Source: Ruminococcus sp.
GTDB taxonomy: Bacteria > Bacillota > Clostridia > Lachnospirales > Lachnospiraceae
Direction of reading: 5' to 3'
NCBI GenBank assembly: GCA_020024635.1
Contig: JAHHTL010000005.1
Location: 1-64,000 of the forward strand
Length of the DNA: 64,000 nucleotides
Part shown: one piece after another, positions 26,353 through 35,511 of the stretch
Layout of the letters: every line of letters starts with the position of its first letter
Position numbering within the stretch: the first letter of the stretch is position 1
Notes under the pieces: generated by a model
Told to the model about the DNA's origin: nothing
Database searches by the model: none
What the model saw: the letters and a program-made list of their open reading frames with translations, nothing else
Position numbers and translations under genes: made by a program

Positions 26353-27019
26353 ATTTGAAGTGACAATGAACGAATATCTTCCCCTAAGAGATGTTGTGTT
26401 TCAGACATTAAGACAAGCTATCCTTAGAGGAGAACTAAAACCAGGGGAACGATTGATGGAGATCAAACTGGCTAATAAATTGGGAGTTAGTCGAACACCA
26501 ATCCGTGAGGCAATCCGTATGTTGGAGTTAGAAGGACTTGTCCTCATGGTTCCAAGAAAGGGAGCAGAAGTCGCAGATATTAGTGAAAAAAGTTTAAAAG
26601 ATGTACTAGAAGTGCGTGGCGCATTGGAAGAACTTGCAGTTTGCCTTGCGTGTAAAAGAATTGATCAAGAACAGATTCAACAGTTGCGACAAGCCGCCAG
26701 AGAATTTCAGGCTGCCCTAGGAAGTGAAGATGTTACAAAAATAGCAGAGGCTGATGTAGCCTTTCATGATATTATTTATACAGCCACAGGTAATGAAAGG
26801 CTGATTCAACTTTTGAATAATTTAAGAGAACAGATGTATCGTTATCGTGTAGAATATCTAAAACAAAAAGGATTTCATGGGAAATTGGTAGAAGAACACG
26901 ATGAAATGATTTCTGCGATTGAACATGCCGATATCCCTCTTGCAGTTAATATTACAAAAAGACATATTACAAACCAAGAAGAAGCGGTAGTTGATTTTAT
27001 TCGTAGTAAAGATGAATAG
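26342..27019 (+). CDS. GntR/FadR-family transcriptional regulator
   Basis: A 225-residue regulator with an N-terminal GntR winged helix (LRDVVFQTLRQAILRGELKPG, then KLANKLGVSRTPIREAIRMLELEGL) and an all-helical FCD effector domain (about 80-215) with the metal-binding His/Asp residues (ADVAFHDIIYTATGN and HDEMISAIEHAD). The start at 26342 follows AGGAGGGG inside the end of ispE. It is tightly coupled to ispE and followed by spoIIR, an order I recall from other Clostridia. The target genes and ligand are unknown. Confidence 0.9.
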   Translation: MEPKFEVTMNEYLPLRDVVFQTLRQAILRGELKPGERLMEIKLANKLGVSRTPIREAIRMLELEGLVLMVPRKGAEVADISEKSLKDVLEVRGALEELAVCLACKRIDQEQIQQLRQAAREFQAALGSEDVTKIAEADVAFHDIIYTATGNERLIQLLNNLREQMYRYRVEYLKQKGFHGKLVEEHDEMISAIEHADIPLAVNITKRHITNQEEAVVDFIRSKDE

Positions 27020-27034
27020 AAGGACAAAGATTGG

Positions 27035-27073
27035 AAATACTTCCCATATCATAATTTGATTTGGGAGGTATTT
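27035..27073 (+). promoter_or_regulatory. Hairpin that buries the spoIIR ribosome binding site
   Basis: AAATACTTCCCA (27035-27046) pairs with TGGGAGGTATTT (27062-27073) with one G-U. After a T-T mismatch four more pairs (ATCA 27048-27051 with TGAT 27057-27060) close a five-base loop. The right arm contains the whole Shine-Dalgarno GGGAGG (27063-27068) of spoIIR, 9 bases before its ATG. There is no T-run, so it is not a usual terminator. A poor sigma-F-like match (GAATA 27014-27018, GGAAATACTT 27033-27042) would start transcription inside the loop and avoid the hairpin. Confidence 0.6.
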
Positions 27074-27077
27074 ACAT

Positions 27078-27677
27078 ATGTATAAAAAAGAGCACACAGA
27101 TGGTGATAGTATGACATGGATTGTGGGAATGACCATCTTATCCGCATTCATCCTTTTGGGAAGTCTTTTCATTGGAACGCAGCGATTATACTGTTCATAC
27201 ATGCAAGAAAAGCTGGCAAAGGAAGTACTGCGATTTCATGTAATCGCCAATAGTGATAAAGAGCAAGACCAACAGTTGAAATTGTTCGTAAAAGATGTTG
27301 TTATGGACTATTTTTCACAAAATATGCCAGAGTATGGGAATATTGAGGAAACGAAACAATGGACAAGAAACCATATTGATACCATCGAAGAGATTGCAAG
27401 AGAAGCGTTAGAAGAAAAAGGAAAAAAGATGCCCGTCCATGGAGCAGTTATCACTTGCTATTTTTCTGATCGTAAGATAGACGGGGTCGTATTTCCGGCA
27501 GGAAATTATGAAACACTGCGATTAGAAATTGGTCAGGCAAAAGGGCATAACTGGTGGTGTGTGCTTTATCCAAAATTCGGATTTATGGATGCTGTTCATA
27601 CAGAGGAACCTGTAACAGTACAGTCAAAATTTAAGATTAAATGGTATTTATGGGAAAGATATAAACATAGATTGTAA
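27078..27677 (+). CDS. spoIIR: Stage II sporulation protein R
   Basis: A 199-residue signalling protein. A hydrophobic export segment lies at about 14-36; the family core follows with EVLRFHVIANSDKEQDQQLK and KDVVMDY. In the C-terminal half are FPAGNYETLRLEIG and NWWCVLYP. In sporulating Firmicutes SpoIIR is made in the forespore under sigma-F, crosses into the intermembrane space, and triggers SpoIIGA to process pro-sigma-E in the mother cell. Mis-timed synthesis is harmful, which makes the hairpin over its ribosome binding site noteworthy. It follows gntR by 58 bases. Confidence 0.9.
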   Translation: MYKKEHTDGDSMTWIVGMTILSAFILLGSLFIGTQRLYCSYMQEKLAKEVLRFHVIANSDKEQDQQLKLFVKDVVMDYFSQNMPEYGNIEETKQWTRNHIDTIEEIAREALEEKGKKMPVHGAVITCYFSDRKIDGVVFPAGNYETLRLEIGQAKGHNWWCVLYPKFGFMDAVHTEEPVTVQSKFKIKWYLWERYKHRL

Positions 27678-27703
27678 TAATAAGATAAAATACGGAGGAG
27701 AGA

Positions 27704-28888
27704 ATGACAGAGTTTTTGGTAAAACATTTTGTAAAGGACTATGAAGAGATAGAAAAAGTGTCCGTACGTACCGCATATGGGGTGTTATCTAGTGTGGTAG
27801 GAATTCTTTGCAATATCGTATTATTTTTGCTTAAAGGAACCATAGGATTTATGATGCATAGTGTATCTGTTATGGCAGATGCATTTAACAATCTTTCGGA
27901 TGCTGGATCGTCTATCATCAGCTTTATAGGAGTGAAAATTGCTCAAAAACCAGCGGATGAAGATCACCCTTTTGGGCATGGAAGAGCAGAATATGTTTCG
28001 GCACTTATTATGGCCTTTTTAGTCATTCAAGTTGGGTTTACATTTTTTAAAGATGCAATTGGAAAAATCAAATCACCGGAGGAATTAAATTTTCAACTTA
28101 TATCGGTGGTATTCCTGCTTTTTTCGGTGGGAGTGAAGATTTGGCTTGGCATATTCAATAAAAAGTTAGGAAAAAAGATAGATTCTAAAGTGATGTTGGC
28201 GGCATTTACCGATTCTATGGGAGACGTACTTACTACTTCAGCTACCATTTTTTCGATTATCTTTTATGCAATTACAGATATCAATATTGATGGAATTGTT
28301 GGAACGGGAGTTTCTTTGGTGGTTATGTGGGCTGGAGTAGAAATTGCAAGAGATACACTAGAACCGCTCATAGGATCAGGCATTGATCCGGAACTCTACC
28401 ATAAAATTAAGGAAATGGTGGAAAGTTATGACGGAATTATAGGGACTCACGATTTGATCGTACATAATTATGGACCAAATAGAAGTATGGCATCGATTCA
28501 TGCAGAGGTTCCGAATAATGCAGACATTGAATACTCCCATGAAATTATAGACCGAATTGAACGAGATGCACGAGAAAAATTAGGTGTTTTTCTTGTAGCA
28601 CATATGGATCCGGTGGAGACCAAAAATGCAGAAATATTAAAAACAAAATCACAAGTACATATTACCTTATTGTCCATTGATAAAAAATGTAGTATTCATG
28701 ACTTCCGAATGATCGAAGGAAAATCCCAGATCAACCTTGTGTTTGATATGGTGGTTCCAGTGAACTATACAGAGAGGCAAAGAGAACAGGTGAAAGAGGA
28801 ATTGATAAGAAAATTAAAAGAGATGGATGAACGGTATGAATGTGTAATTACGATGGAACATAGTTTTTTATCAGATAAAAAGGAATGA
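27704..28888 (+). CDS. Cation diffusion facilitator (CDF) metal efflux protein
   Basis: A 394-residue transporter with six helices in the first 230 residues and a cytoplasmic C-terminal domain. Metal-site motifs in helices 2 and 5 are visible: SVMADAFNNLSDAGSS and AAFTDSMGDVLTT, plus the HPFGHGRAEY loop. An extra C-terminal part (about 305-390) is a second ferredoxin-like domain. CDF proteins export Zn2+, Mn2+, Fe2+ or similar ions in exchange for H+. The D-x-x-x-D pattern in both sites is common in Mn/Fe-type members, but the metal is not settled. GGAGGAG precedes the start. Confidence 0.9.
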   Translation: MTEFLVKHFVKDYEEIEKVSVRTAYGVLSSVVGILCNIVLFLLKGTIGFMMHSVSVMADAFNNLSDAGSSIISFIGVKIAQKPADEDHPFGHGRAEYVSALIMAFLVIQVGFTFFKDAIGKIKSPEELNFQLISVVFLLFSVGVKIWLGIFNKKLGKKIDSKVMLAAFTDSMGDVLTTSATIFSIIFYAITDINIDGIVGTGVSLVVMWAGVEIARDTLEPLIGSGIDPELYHKIKEMVESYDGIIGTHDLIVHNYGPNRSMASIHAEVPNNADIEYSHEIIDRIERDAREKLGVFLVAHMDPVETKNAEILKTKSQVHITLLSIDKKCSIHDFRMIEGKSQINLVFDMVVPVNYTERQREQVKEELIRKLKEMDERYECVITMEHSFLSDKKE

Positions 28889-28922
28889 CAAGGTGGCATA
28901 GACCAAAGAAAAGAGGAAAAAA

Positions 28923-29627
28923 ATGTATTCTTTTAAGAGCAGAATTCGCTATAGTGAGATTGATGATAGTGGAACATTAACCATTCCAGCGCTTATAAAT
29001 TATTTTCAGGATTGTAGTACATTTCATTCAGAAGAAGTAGGCCAAGGATTGGATGTAATGAAAGAAAGAGAAAGGGCATGGGTTATTCTTTATTGGCAGA
29101 TAGAAATTCAAAAACTACCAAGATTGGCTGAGGAAATCACAGTTCATACCATGGCAACAGGAGCCAAGGGCTTATGTGCCAAGAGAAATTTTTTGTTGTG
29201 TGATCATGAGCAGAATCTACTTGCCAGGGCAGATTCTGTGTGGGTACTTATGGACACAAAGAGGATGAGGCCGACAAAGCTTACAAAGGAAGAACTGGAT
29301 CCCTATGAAAAAGAGGAACCACTCTTGATGGAAGAAACAGATCGAAAAATCCACCTTCCGAAAAAGATGAAGGAGTGTTCGGAAATTTTGGTGGGGAAAG
29401 AACATATTGACACCAATGGTCATGTAAATAACTGTCAGTATATACGAATGGCATTTCACACCATTGGAAAAGAAATTCATCCGACAAAACTTAGAGTGGA
29501 GTATGTAAAATCTGCAATGGAAGGAGATCGGATCCTTCCTCAAATTGCGTATGAAGGAGAACGTATACTGGTCGGGCTCTTTGACACGAAGGGACGTTCT
29601 TATGCAAATTTAGAAATTGTTTGCTAA
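28923..29627 (+). CDS. Acyl-ACP thioesterase
   Basis: A 234-residue protein of the FatA/FatB-type bacterial acyl-ACP thioesterase family, with two tandem hotdog folds. The first hotdog begins SRIRYSEIDDSGTLTIPAL; the catalytic region of the second is DTNGHVNNCQYIRMA, with the Asp/Asn-His pair and a cysteine further on. Such enzymes release free fatty acids from acyl-ACP and are widespread in gut Clostridia. It is in a likely co-directional run with the CDF gene (34 bases) and cvfB. Confidence 0.88.
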   Translation: MYSFKSRIRYSEIDDSGTLTIPALINYFQDCSTFHSEEVGQGLDVMKERERAWVILYWQIEIQKLPRLAEEITVHTMATGAKGLCAKRNFLLCDHEQNLLARADSVWVLMDTKRMRPTKLTKEELDPYEKEEPLLMEETDRKIHLPKKMKECSEILVGKEHIDTNGHVNNCQYIRMAFHTIGKEIHPTKLRVEYVKSAMEGDRILPQIAYEGERILVGLFDTKGRSYANLEIVC

Positions 29628-29683
29628 ATCCTTCATTTCAAGTTATACTTACAAAGAGGGAAACAGATAGAGGAGATTGAGCA

Positions 29684-30511
29684 ATGAAATTAGGTGTAAA
29701 GCAGGTTTTAACTGTTGTGAAAAAAGTGGATTTTGGAGTATACCTAGGAAGTGATACAGAGCGTGTTCTGCTTCCGAAAAAGCAGGTTCCACACGAGATA
29801 GAAGTCGGAGATCCGTTGGAAGTTTTTTTATATAAAGATTCTCAGGATAGGATGATAGCAACTACAAATGAACCTAAAGTTACGTTAGGAAAATTGGCGG
29901 TTCTTTCTGTAGCTGATACAGGACGGATGGGAGCGTTTTTGGATTGGGGATTAGAAAAAGATCTCTTCCTTCCATTCAAAGAGCAGACCGCAAAAGTAAA
30001 AAAAGGCGATTCTTGCCTTGTTACACTGTACATCGATAAAAGTAGTAGATTATGTGCAACTATGAAGGTATATCATCATCTGAAAACAGATTCGCCTTAT
30101 AAAAAAGATGATGAAGTTAGAGGGATCATTTATGATACCAGCGATGAATTTGGAGTATTTGTAGCAGTAGACAATTGTTATTCAGCACGTATTCCGAAAA
30201 AAGATGTTTACGGTAATTTGAAAGTCGGTCAAATAATCGACGCAAGAGTTACAGACGTCAAAGAGGATGGGAAATTAGACTTAAGTGTACGCAAAAAGAT
30301 TCCACAGCAGATGGACAAGGATGCGAAATATTTGTTGGAAAAGATGCAGCACGATCAAGGCATACTTCCATTTACAGATAAGGCATCACCAGAGTTGATC
30401 AAACAAGAATTAAATATGAGCAAAGCTGCGTTTAAACGTGCAGTAGGTCGTCTTTTAAAAGAAGGGAAAATCGAGATACTAGAAAATAGGATTAAGATGA
30501 AAAAAAAATAA
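29684..30511 (+). CDS. cvfB: CvfB-family S1 RNA-binding protein
   Basis: A 275-residue protein with tandem S1-like OB domains and a C-terminal winged helix, the CvfB/YitL architecture. Recognisable parts are VKKVDFGVYLGSD, RMGAFLDWGLEKDLFLPFKEQ, the third S1 repeat EFGVFVAVDNCYSARIPKKD, and the terminal SKAAFKRAVGRLLKEGKIEI helix-turn-helix. CvfB binds RNA and affects virulence-factor expression in staphylococci; its role in Clostridia is not settled. Confidence 0.88.
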   Translation: MKLGVKQVLTVVKKVDFGVYLGSDTERVLLPKKQVPHEIEVGDPLEVFLYKDSQDRMIATTNEPKVTLGKLAVLSVADTGRMGAFLDWGLEKDLFLPFKEQTAKVKKGDSCLVTLYIDKSSRLCATMKVYHHLKTDSPYKKDDEVRGIIYDTSDEFGVFVAVDNCYSARIPKKDVYGNLKVGQIIDARVTDVKEDGKLDLSVRKKIPQQMDKDAKYLLEKMQHDQGILPFTDKASPELIKQELNMSKAAFKRAVGRLLKEGKIEILENRIKMKKK

Positions 30512-30587
30512 TAAAATATATTGCAAACTCTATAAAATAGGATATAATTAAAATGTAGTTAAAAGGAAAATAAAAGGAGGTTTTTGT

Positions 30588-30824
30588 ATGAAGGTACAGA
30601 ATATATCAAATATAGATGCATTTTTTAAGGTAGTTGATCAGTGCAAAGGAAAAGTAGAACTTGTTACAGGAGAGGGAGATCGATTAAATCTCAAATCTAA
30701 ACTTTCTCAATATGTTTCTATGGCGAATATTTTTTCAAATGGAGAAATCCCAGAATTAGAAATTCTTGCATACGAAAAAGAGGATACAGACAGATTGATT
30801 AATTTCATGATGACAGGCGAGTAG
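30588..30824 (+). CDS. Small conserved hypothetical protein
   Basis: A 78-residue acidic protein. The first half contains VVDQCKGKVELVTGEGDRLNL, the second half IPELEILAYEKEDTDRLINF. I have seen near-identical small proteins in Lachnospiraceae, some labelled polyA polymerase for no clear reason; no enzyme domain is present. The strong AAAGGAGG, monocistronic layout and terminator suggest high expression. The function is unknown; the fold is probably a small alpha/beta unit like the HPr or ACT type, which is only a guess. Confidence 0.75.
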   Translation: MKVQNISNIDAFFKVVDQCKGKVELVTGEGDRLNLKSKLSQYVSMANIFSNGEIPELEILAYEKEDTDRLINFMMTGE

Positions 30825-30853
30825 TATTACGCGACAATATAGGATGTATATAA

Positions 30854-30888
30854 TAAGGGTAGTCTCTGGTGGGGCCACCCCTTTTTTA
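30854..30888 (+). terminator. Probable terminator before dnaE
   Basis: AAGGGTAG (30855-30862) can pair imperfectly with CCACCCCTT (30875-30883), followed by TTTT. An inner GGTGG/CCACC pairing is an alternative. Confidence 0.5.
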
Positions 30889-30916
30889 TCTCCTTTATAG
30901 ACAGTAGAGGTGAAGC

Positions 30917-33900
30917 ATGAATTTTGCACATTTACATGTTCATACAGAATATAGTCTTCTGGATGGCTCAAACAAAATAAAAGAATATGTAGCAAGAGTA
31001 AAGGAACTTGGGATGAACAGCGCGGCAATCACAGACCATGGAGTGATGTATGGAGTGATTGATTTTTATCGTGAAGCAAAAAAACAGGGAATCAATCCGA
31101 TTTTAGGATGTGAGGTATATGTTGCACCAAATTCCAGATTTGACCGCGAGGTGACAGGGGGAGAAGATCGTTATTATCACCTGATTCTTCTTGCAGAAAA
31201 CAACACAGGATATGCAAATTTAATGAAAATTGTCTCCAAAGGATTTGTGGAGGGCTATTATTACAAACCAAGAGTGGACAAGTCAGTTTTAAACGAATAT
31301 CATGAAGGAATTATTGCGTTGAGTGCATGTCTTGCAGGAGAAGTGCAGCGATATCTTACAAAAGGACTTTACGATGAAGCAAAGAAAAAGGCACTAGAAT
31401 ATGAAGAAATCTTTGGAAAAGGCAATTATTTTTTAGAACTTCAAGATCATGGGATTCCAGAACAAGCTCTTGTGAATCAACAACTCCTTAAAATGTCGAA
31501 GGAACTTGATATTGAGCTTGTGGCGACGAACGATGTGCATTACACATATGCCGAGGATGAAAAAGCACATGATATTTTATTGTGCATTCAGACAGGAAAA
31601 AAATTAGAAGATGAAAATCGAATGCGCTATGTAGGAGGACAGTTTTATGTAAAGTCTCCGGAAGAGATGGCAGCATTGTTCCCATATGCTCTTGAAGCGC
31701 TGGAAAATACACAGCGAATTGCAGATCGATGTAAAGTTGAGATCGAGTTTGGTGTAACAAAGCTTCCGAAATACGAAGTTCCAGATGGCATGACTTCTTG
31801 GGAATATCTAAACAAGCTTTGTGAGAAGGGACTAAAAAAGCACTATAAAGAAAACGCACAAGCGCACAAAGAACGATTAGACTATGAACTTAATGTCATC
31901 AAAAATATGGGTTATGTGGATTACTTTTTGATTGTATGGGATTTCATAAACTATGCGAAAGAACACGGAATTGCAGTAGGACCAGGAAGAGGATCAGCCG
32001 CCGGAAGTATTGTTTCTTATTGTCTTGAAATTACCAATATAGATCCCATTCGATATCAATTGCTGTTTGAACGTTTTCTTAATCCCGAGCGTGTGTCTAT
32101 GCCAGATATTGACGTGGATTTTTGCTACGAAAGAAGACAAGAAGTGATCGATTATGTGGTTCGAAAATATGGAAAAGACAGAGTGGCACAGATTGTTACA
32201 TTTGGTACATTAGCGGCACGAGGTGTGATTCGTGATGTGGGGAGAGTTATGGATCTTCCCTATGCGTTTGTGGACAATATTGCAAAGATGATTCCAACCG
32301 AATTAAATATTACCATTGATAAAGCGCTTACCATGAATCCGGAATTACGTAACACATATGAGACGGATCCACAAGTCAAATATTTGATTGATATGTCAAG
32401 ACGTCTCGAAGGACTTCCAAGACACAGTTCCATGCATGCTGCGGGCGTTGTAATTAGCCAGAAAGCCGTGGATGAGTATGTTCCCCTGTCAAGAGCTTCT
32501 GATGGAACCATTACTACACAATTTACCATGACCACATTAGAAGAACTAGGACTTTTAAAAATGGATTTCTTAGGACTTCGAACGTTGACTGTTATTCAAA
32601 ATGCTGTATCTATGGCTAAAAGTAAAACACCACAGTTATCTATGGATACGATCGATTACAATGACAAACAGGTGTTGGATTATATTGGAACTGGAAAAAC
32701 AGAAGGGATTTTCCAAATAGAAAGTGCGGGAATGAAGAGCTTTATGAAGGAACTTAAGCCTTCCTCTCTGGAAGATATTATTGCGGGAATTGCATTGTAT
32801 CGACCAGGCCCGATGGATTTTATTCCTCAATATATTAAAGGAAAGACAGAGCCGTCTACCATCACTTATGACTGCCCACAGCTAGAATCCATCCTTTCGC
32901 CGACTTATGGATGTATTGTGTATCAAGAGCAAGTAATGCAAATTGTGCGTGATCTTGCAGGATATACATTAGGCAGAAGTGATCTTTTACGAAGAGCTAT
33001 GTCCAAGAAAAAAGCAGATGTGATGCAAAAAGAACGTGAAATTTTTGTGCATGGTGATAAAGAAAATGGCATTCCAGGGTGTGTTGCAAATGGAATTGAG
33101 GAAAAGACGGCAAATAAAATCTATGATGATATGATTGATTTTGCAAAATATGCCTTCAATAAATCTCATGCGGCTGCCTATGCAGTTGTTTCTTATCAGA
33201 CGGCTTATTTAAAATATTATTATCCTGTAGAGTATATGGCAGCACTTATGACATCCGTTATTGAAAATCCACCAAAAGTTGCGGAATATATATACGCGTG
33301 CCGACAAATGAATATTCCCATTCTTCCACCAGATATTAATCGTGGAGTTGCAAATTTTTCTGTTGATCAAGAAGCTATCCGTTATGGATTGACAGCCATA
33401 AAAGGGGTAGGAAAGCCGGTTGTGGAATCCATTACGAAAGATCGAGAGGAATATGGCTTATTTAAAAATCTTGAAGATTTTATCAGTCGTATTTCAGCAA
33501 GAGGGACTTTGAATAAGCGCGTAATTGAAAACCTAATTAAAGCAGGTGCGCTGGATAGTTTAGATGGAACACGGAAACAATTTATGACAATCTATGTGCA
33601 AATCATCGATCATGTGAATCAGGAAAAGAAATACAGCATGACAGGACAAATGTCCTTGTTTGATATGGTGGATGAGGAGCAGAAACAAGAGTTTCAGATT
33701 CGAATGCCAGATGTAGGAGAATATTCTAAAGAAACACTTTTGGCATTTGAAAAGGAAGTGTTAGGGATTTATATTAGTGGACATCCACTAGAAGAGTATG
33801 AAGATCATTGGAAGAAGAGTATCTCAGCGGTTGCAACAGAATTTCAATTAGATGAAGAGAATGGAAAGTCAAAAGTACGCGATGGGGCAAAAGAGATAAT

Positions 33901-34390
33901 CGGCGGAATGATTATTGACAAGACCATTAAGCACACACGTACCAATCAGATTATGGCATTTTTAACGCTAGAAGATTTAACCGGAACGGTAGAAATTGTG
34001 GTATTTCCAAGAGATTACGAAAAAAATCGTGAGTATCTAGAAGTGGATAGCAAAGTATTTATAAGAGGAAGAGTTTCAGAGGAAGATGAAAGAGCAAGTA
34101 AATTGATTTGTGAAAAAATAATCCCGTTTGAACAGAAGAAAAAAGAATTGTGGATTCAATTCCCTGATAAAGAAAGTTTTTTAAAAGAAGAAAATATCCT
34201 ATATGGTTATCTGATCGATAGCGAAGGAGACGACGAGATTGTAATATACTGTCACAAAGAACGGGCAGTGAAGCGACTTCCTAGAAATAAAAACATAAAA
34301 ATAGATCCACAGATTTTAGGCCGACTGAGGAATGCTTACGGAGAAAATAGAGTGAAAGTGGTGGAAAAATCTATTGAAAATCACGTATAA
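30917..34390 (+). CDS. dnaE: DNA polymerase III alpha subunit
   Basis: A 1157-residue replicative polymerase subunit of DnaE type. The N-terminal PHP domain keeps its metal ligands (FAHLHVHTEYSLLDG and AITDHGVMYG). The polymerase core has VGPGRGSAAGSIVSYCL, the catalytic triad D397, D399 and D401 in PDIDVDFCYERR, and FNKSHAAAYAVVSYQTAYLK. The helix-hairpin-helix and OB domains follow at about 790-1100. It lacks the exonuclease insertion of PolC. In Firmicutes this DnaE type works with PolC at the fork. AGAGGTGAAGC precedes the ATG. Confidence 0.95.
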   Translation: MNFAHLHVHTEYSLLDGSNKIKEYVARVKELGMNSAAITDHGVMYGVIDFYREAKKQGINPILGCEVYVAPNSRFDREVTGGEDRYYHLILLAENNTGYANLMKIVSKGFVEGYYYKPRVDKSVLNEYHEGIIALSACLAGEVQRYLTKGLYDEAKKKALEYEEIFGKGNYFLELQDHGIPEQALVNQQLLKMSKELDIELVATNDVHYTYAEDEKAHDILLCIQTGKKLEDENRMRYVGGQFYVKSPEEMAALFPYALEALENTQRIADRCKVEIEFGVTKLPKYEVPDGMTSWEYLNKLCEKGLKKHYKENAQAHKERLDYELNVIKNMGYVDYFLIVWDFINYAKEHGIAVGPGRGSAAGSIVSYCLEITNIDPIRYQLLFERFLNPERVSMPDIDVDFCYERRQEVIDYVVRKYGKDRVAQIVTFGTLAARGVIRDVGRVMDLPYAFVDNIAKMIPTELNITIDKALTMNPELRNTYETDPQVKYLIDMSRRLEGLPRHSSMHAAGVVISQKAVDEYVPLSRASDGTITTQFTMTTLEELGLLKMDFLGLRTLTVIQNAVSMAKSKTPQLSMDTIDYNDKQVLDYIGTGKTEGIFQIESAGMKSFMKELKPSSLEDIIAGIALYRPGPMDFIPQYIKGKTEPSTITYDCPQLESILSPTYGCIVYQEQVMQIVRDLAGYTLGRSDLLRRAMSKKKADVMQKEREIFVHGDKENGIPGCVANGIEEKTANKIYDDMIDFAKYAFNKSHAAAYAVVSYQTAYLKYYYPVEYMAALMTSVIENPPKVAEYIYACRQMNIPILPPDINRGVANFSVDQEAIRYGLTAIKGVGKPVVESITKDREEYGLFKNLEDFISRISARGTLNKRVIENLIKAGALDSLDGTRKQFMTIYVQIIDHVNQEKKYSMTGQMSLFDMVDEEQKQEFQIRMPDVGEYSKETLLAFEKEVLGIYISGHPLEEYEDHWKKSISAVATEFQLDEENGKSKVRDGAKEIIGGMIIDKTIKHTRTNQIMAFLTLEDLTGTVEIVVFPRDYEKNREYLEVDSKVFIRGRVSEEDERASKLICEKIIPFEQKKKELWIQFPDKESFLKEENILYGYLIDSEGDDEIVIYCHKERAVKRLPRNKNIKIDPQILGRLRNAYGENRVKVVEKSIENHV

Positions 34391-34491
34391 ATGTTATAGA
34401 ATATCTTGGGAACGTTAAAAAAACATCAATGTTTTAAATAAAGAAAATAACAAATGAAATAACAAGTAGCAATAGAAAGGCGGTTAGTTTT

Positions 34492-35499
34492 ATGACAGAC
34501 AAAAATGTGACAGTAATTGATGAAATCGAGGATCCAATTCGTACGATTGGGATTCTTACAAGTGGTGGAGATGCACCGGGAATGAATGCTGCGATTCGAG
34601 CAGTTACAAGAACAGCGCTTGCAAAAGGATTAAAGGTGCGCGGAATTCGAAGAGGGTATCATGGCCTCTTAAAAGAAGAGATTATTGATCTTTCAGCGAG
34701 AGACGTCTCCGATATCATTCAAAGAGGGGGTACCGTTCTTCAAACTGCACGTTGTAAAGAAATGCGTACAGAAGAAGGACAACAAAAGGCAGCAGCTATC
34801 TGTAAAAAATATGGTATTGACGGATTGGTTGTTATTGGTGGTGATGGTTCTTTTGCAGGGGCACAGAAGTTATCGCATTTAGGGGTACGTACCATCGGAC
34901 TTCCAGGTACGATTGATCTCGATATCGCCTGTACAGATTATACCATTGGATTTGATACTGCAGTAAATACAGCTATGGAAGCAATTGATAAAGTGCGAGA
35001 CACATCCACTTCTCATGAAAGATGCAGCATTATAGAAGTTATGGGACGTGATGCAGGATATCTTGCACTTTGGTGTGGAATTGCAAATGGCGCAGAAAAG
35101 ATCCTTATGCCTGAAAAAAATAACTATGATGAAGAAGAAATGATCAAAGATATTCTTATGAACAAACAACGTGGTAAGAAAAATTATATCATTATCAATG
35201 CAGAAGGAGTAGGAGATTCCATGAATCTTGCCAAGAGAATTGAGGCGGCAACTGGGATTGAGACAAGAGCTACCATTTTAGGACACATGCAGCGTGGTGG
35301 AAGCCCAACTTGTAAAGATAGGGTGTACGCATCTACAATGGGAGCAATGGCAGTGGAACTTCTCTGTGCAGGAAAAGGAAACCGTGTTGTTGGATACAAA
35401 GGTGGAAAGTTTGTTGATTTTGACATCGAGGAAGCATTGTCAATGAAGAAACAGATTCCTTCTCATCAGTATGAAATTGCAAAAATATTAGCGCTCTAG
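34492..35499 (+). CDS. pfkA: ATP-dependent 6-phosphofructokinase
   Basis: A 335-residue glycolytic enzyme that phosphorylates fructose-6-phosphate. It has GILTSGGDAPGMNAAIRAV, GGDGS at 116-120 and PGTID at 138-142. The two glycines in GGDGS and PGTID mark the ATP rather than the pyrophosphate type. D142 is the catalytic base. The usual PGTIDND reads PGTIDLD here, with Leu replacing Asn. An N-terminal extension of about 17 residues precedes the fold. AAAGGCGG lies before the ATG. murI follows after 12 bases. Confidence 0.92.
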   Translation: MTDKNVTVIDEIEDPIRTIGILTSGGDAPGMNAAIRAVTRTALAKGLKVRGIRRGYHGLLKEEIIDLSARDVSDIIQRGGTVLQTARCKEMRTEEGQQKAAAICKKYGIDGLVVIGGDGSFAGAQKLSHLGVRTIGLPGTIDLDIACTDYTIGFDTAVNTAMEAIDKVRDTSTSHERCSIIEVMGRDAGYLALWCGIANGAEKILMPEKNNYDEEEMIKDILMNKQRGKKNYIIINAEGVGDSMNLAKRIEAATGIETRATILGHMQRGGSPTCKDRVYASTMGAMAVELLCAGKGNRVVGYKGGKFVDFDIEEALSMKKQIPSHQYEIAKILAL

Positions 35500-35511
35500 G
35501 AGATGAGTAGT

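Noticed and set aside
27035..27073. Hairpin before spoIIR as a rho-independent terminator of ispE-gntR
   Set aside because: The stem is strong but is followed by ACATATG, with no T-run, and its right arm is the spoIIR ribosome binding site. An RBS-masking role fits better.
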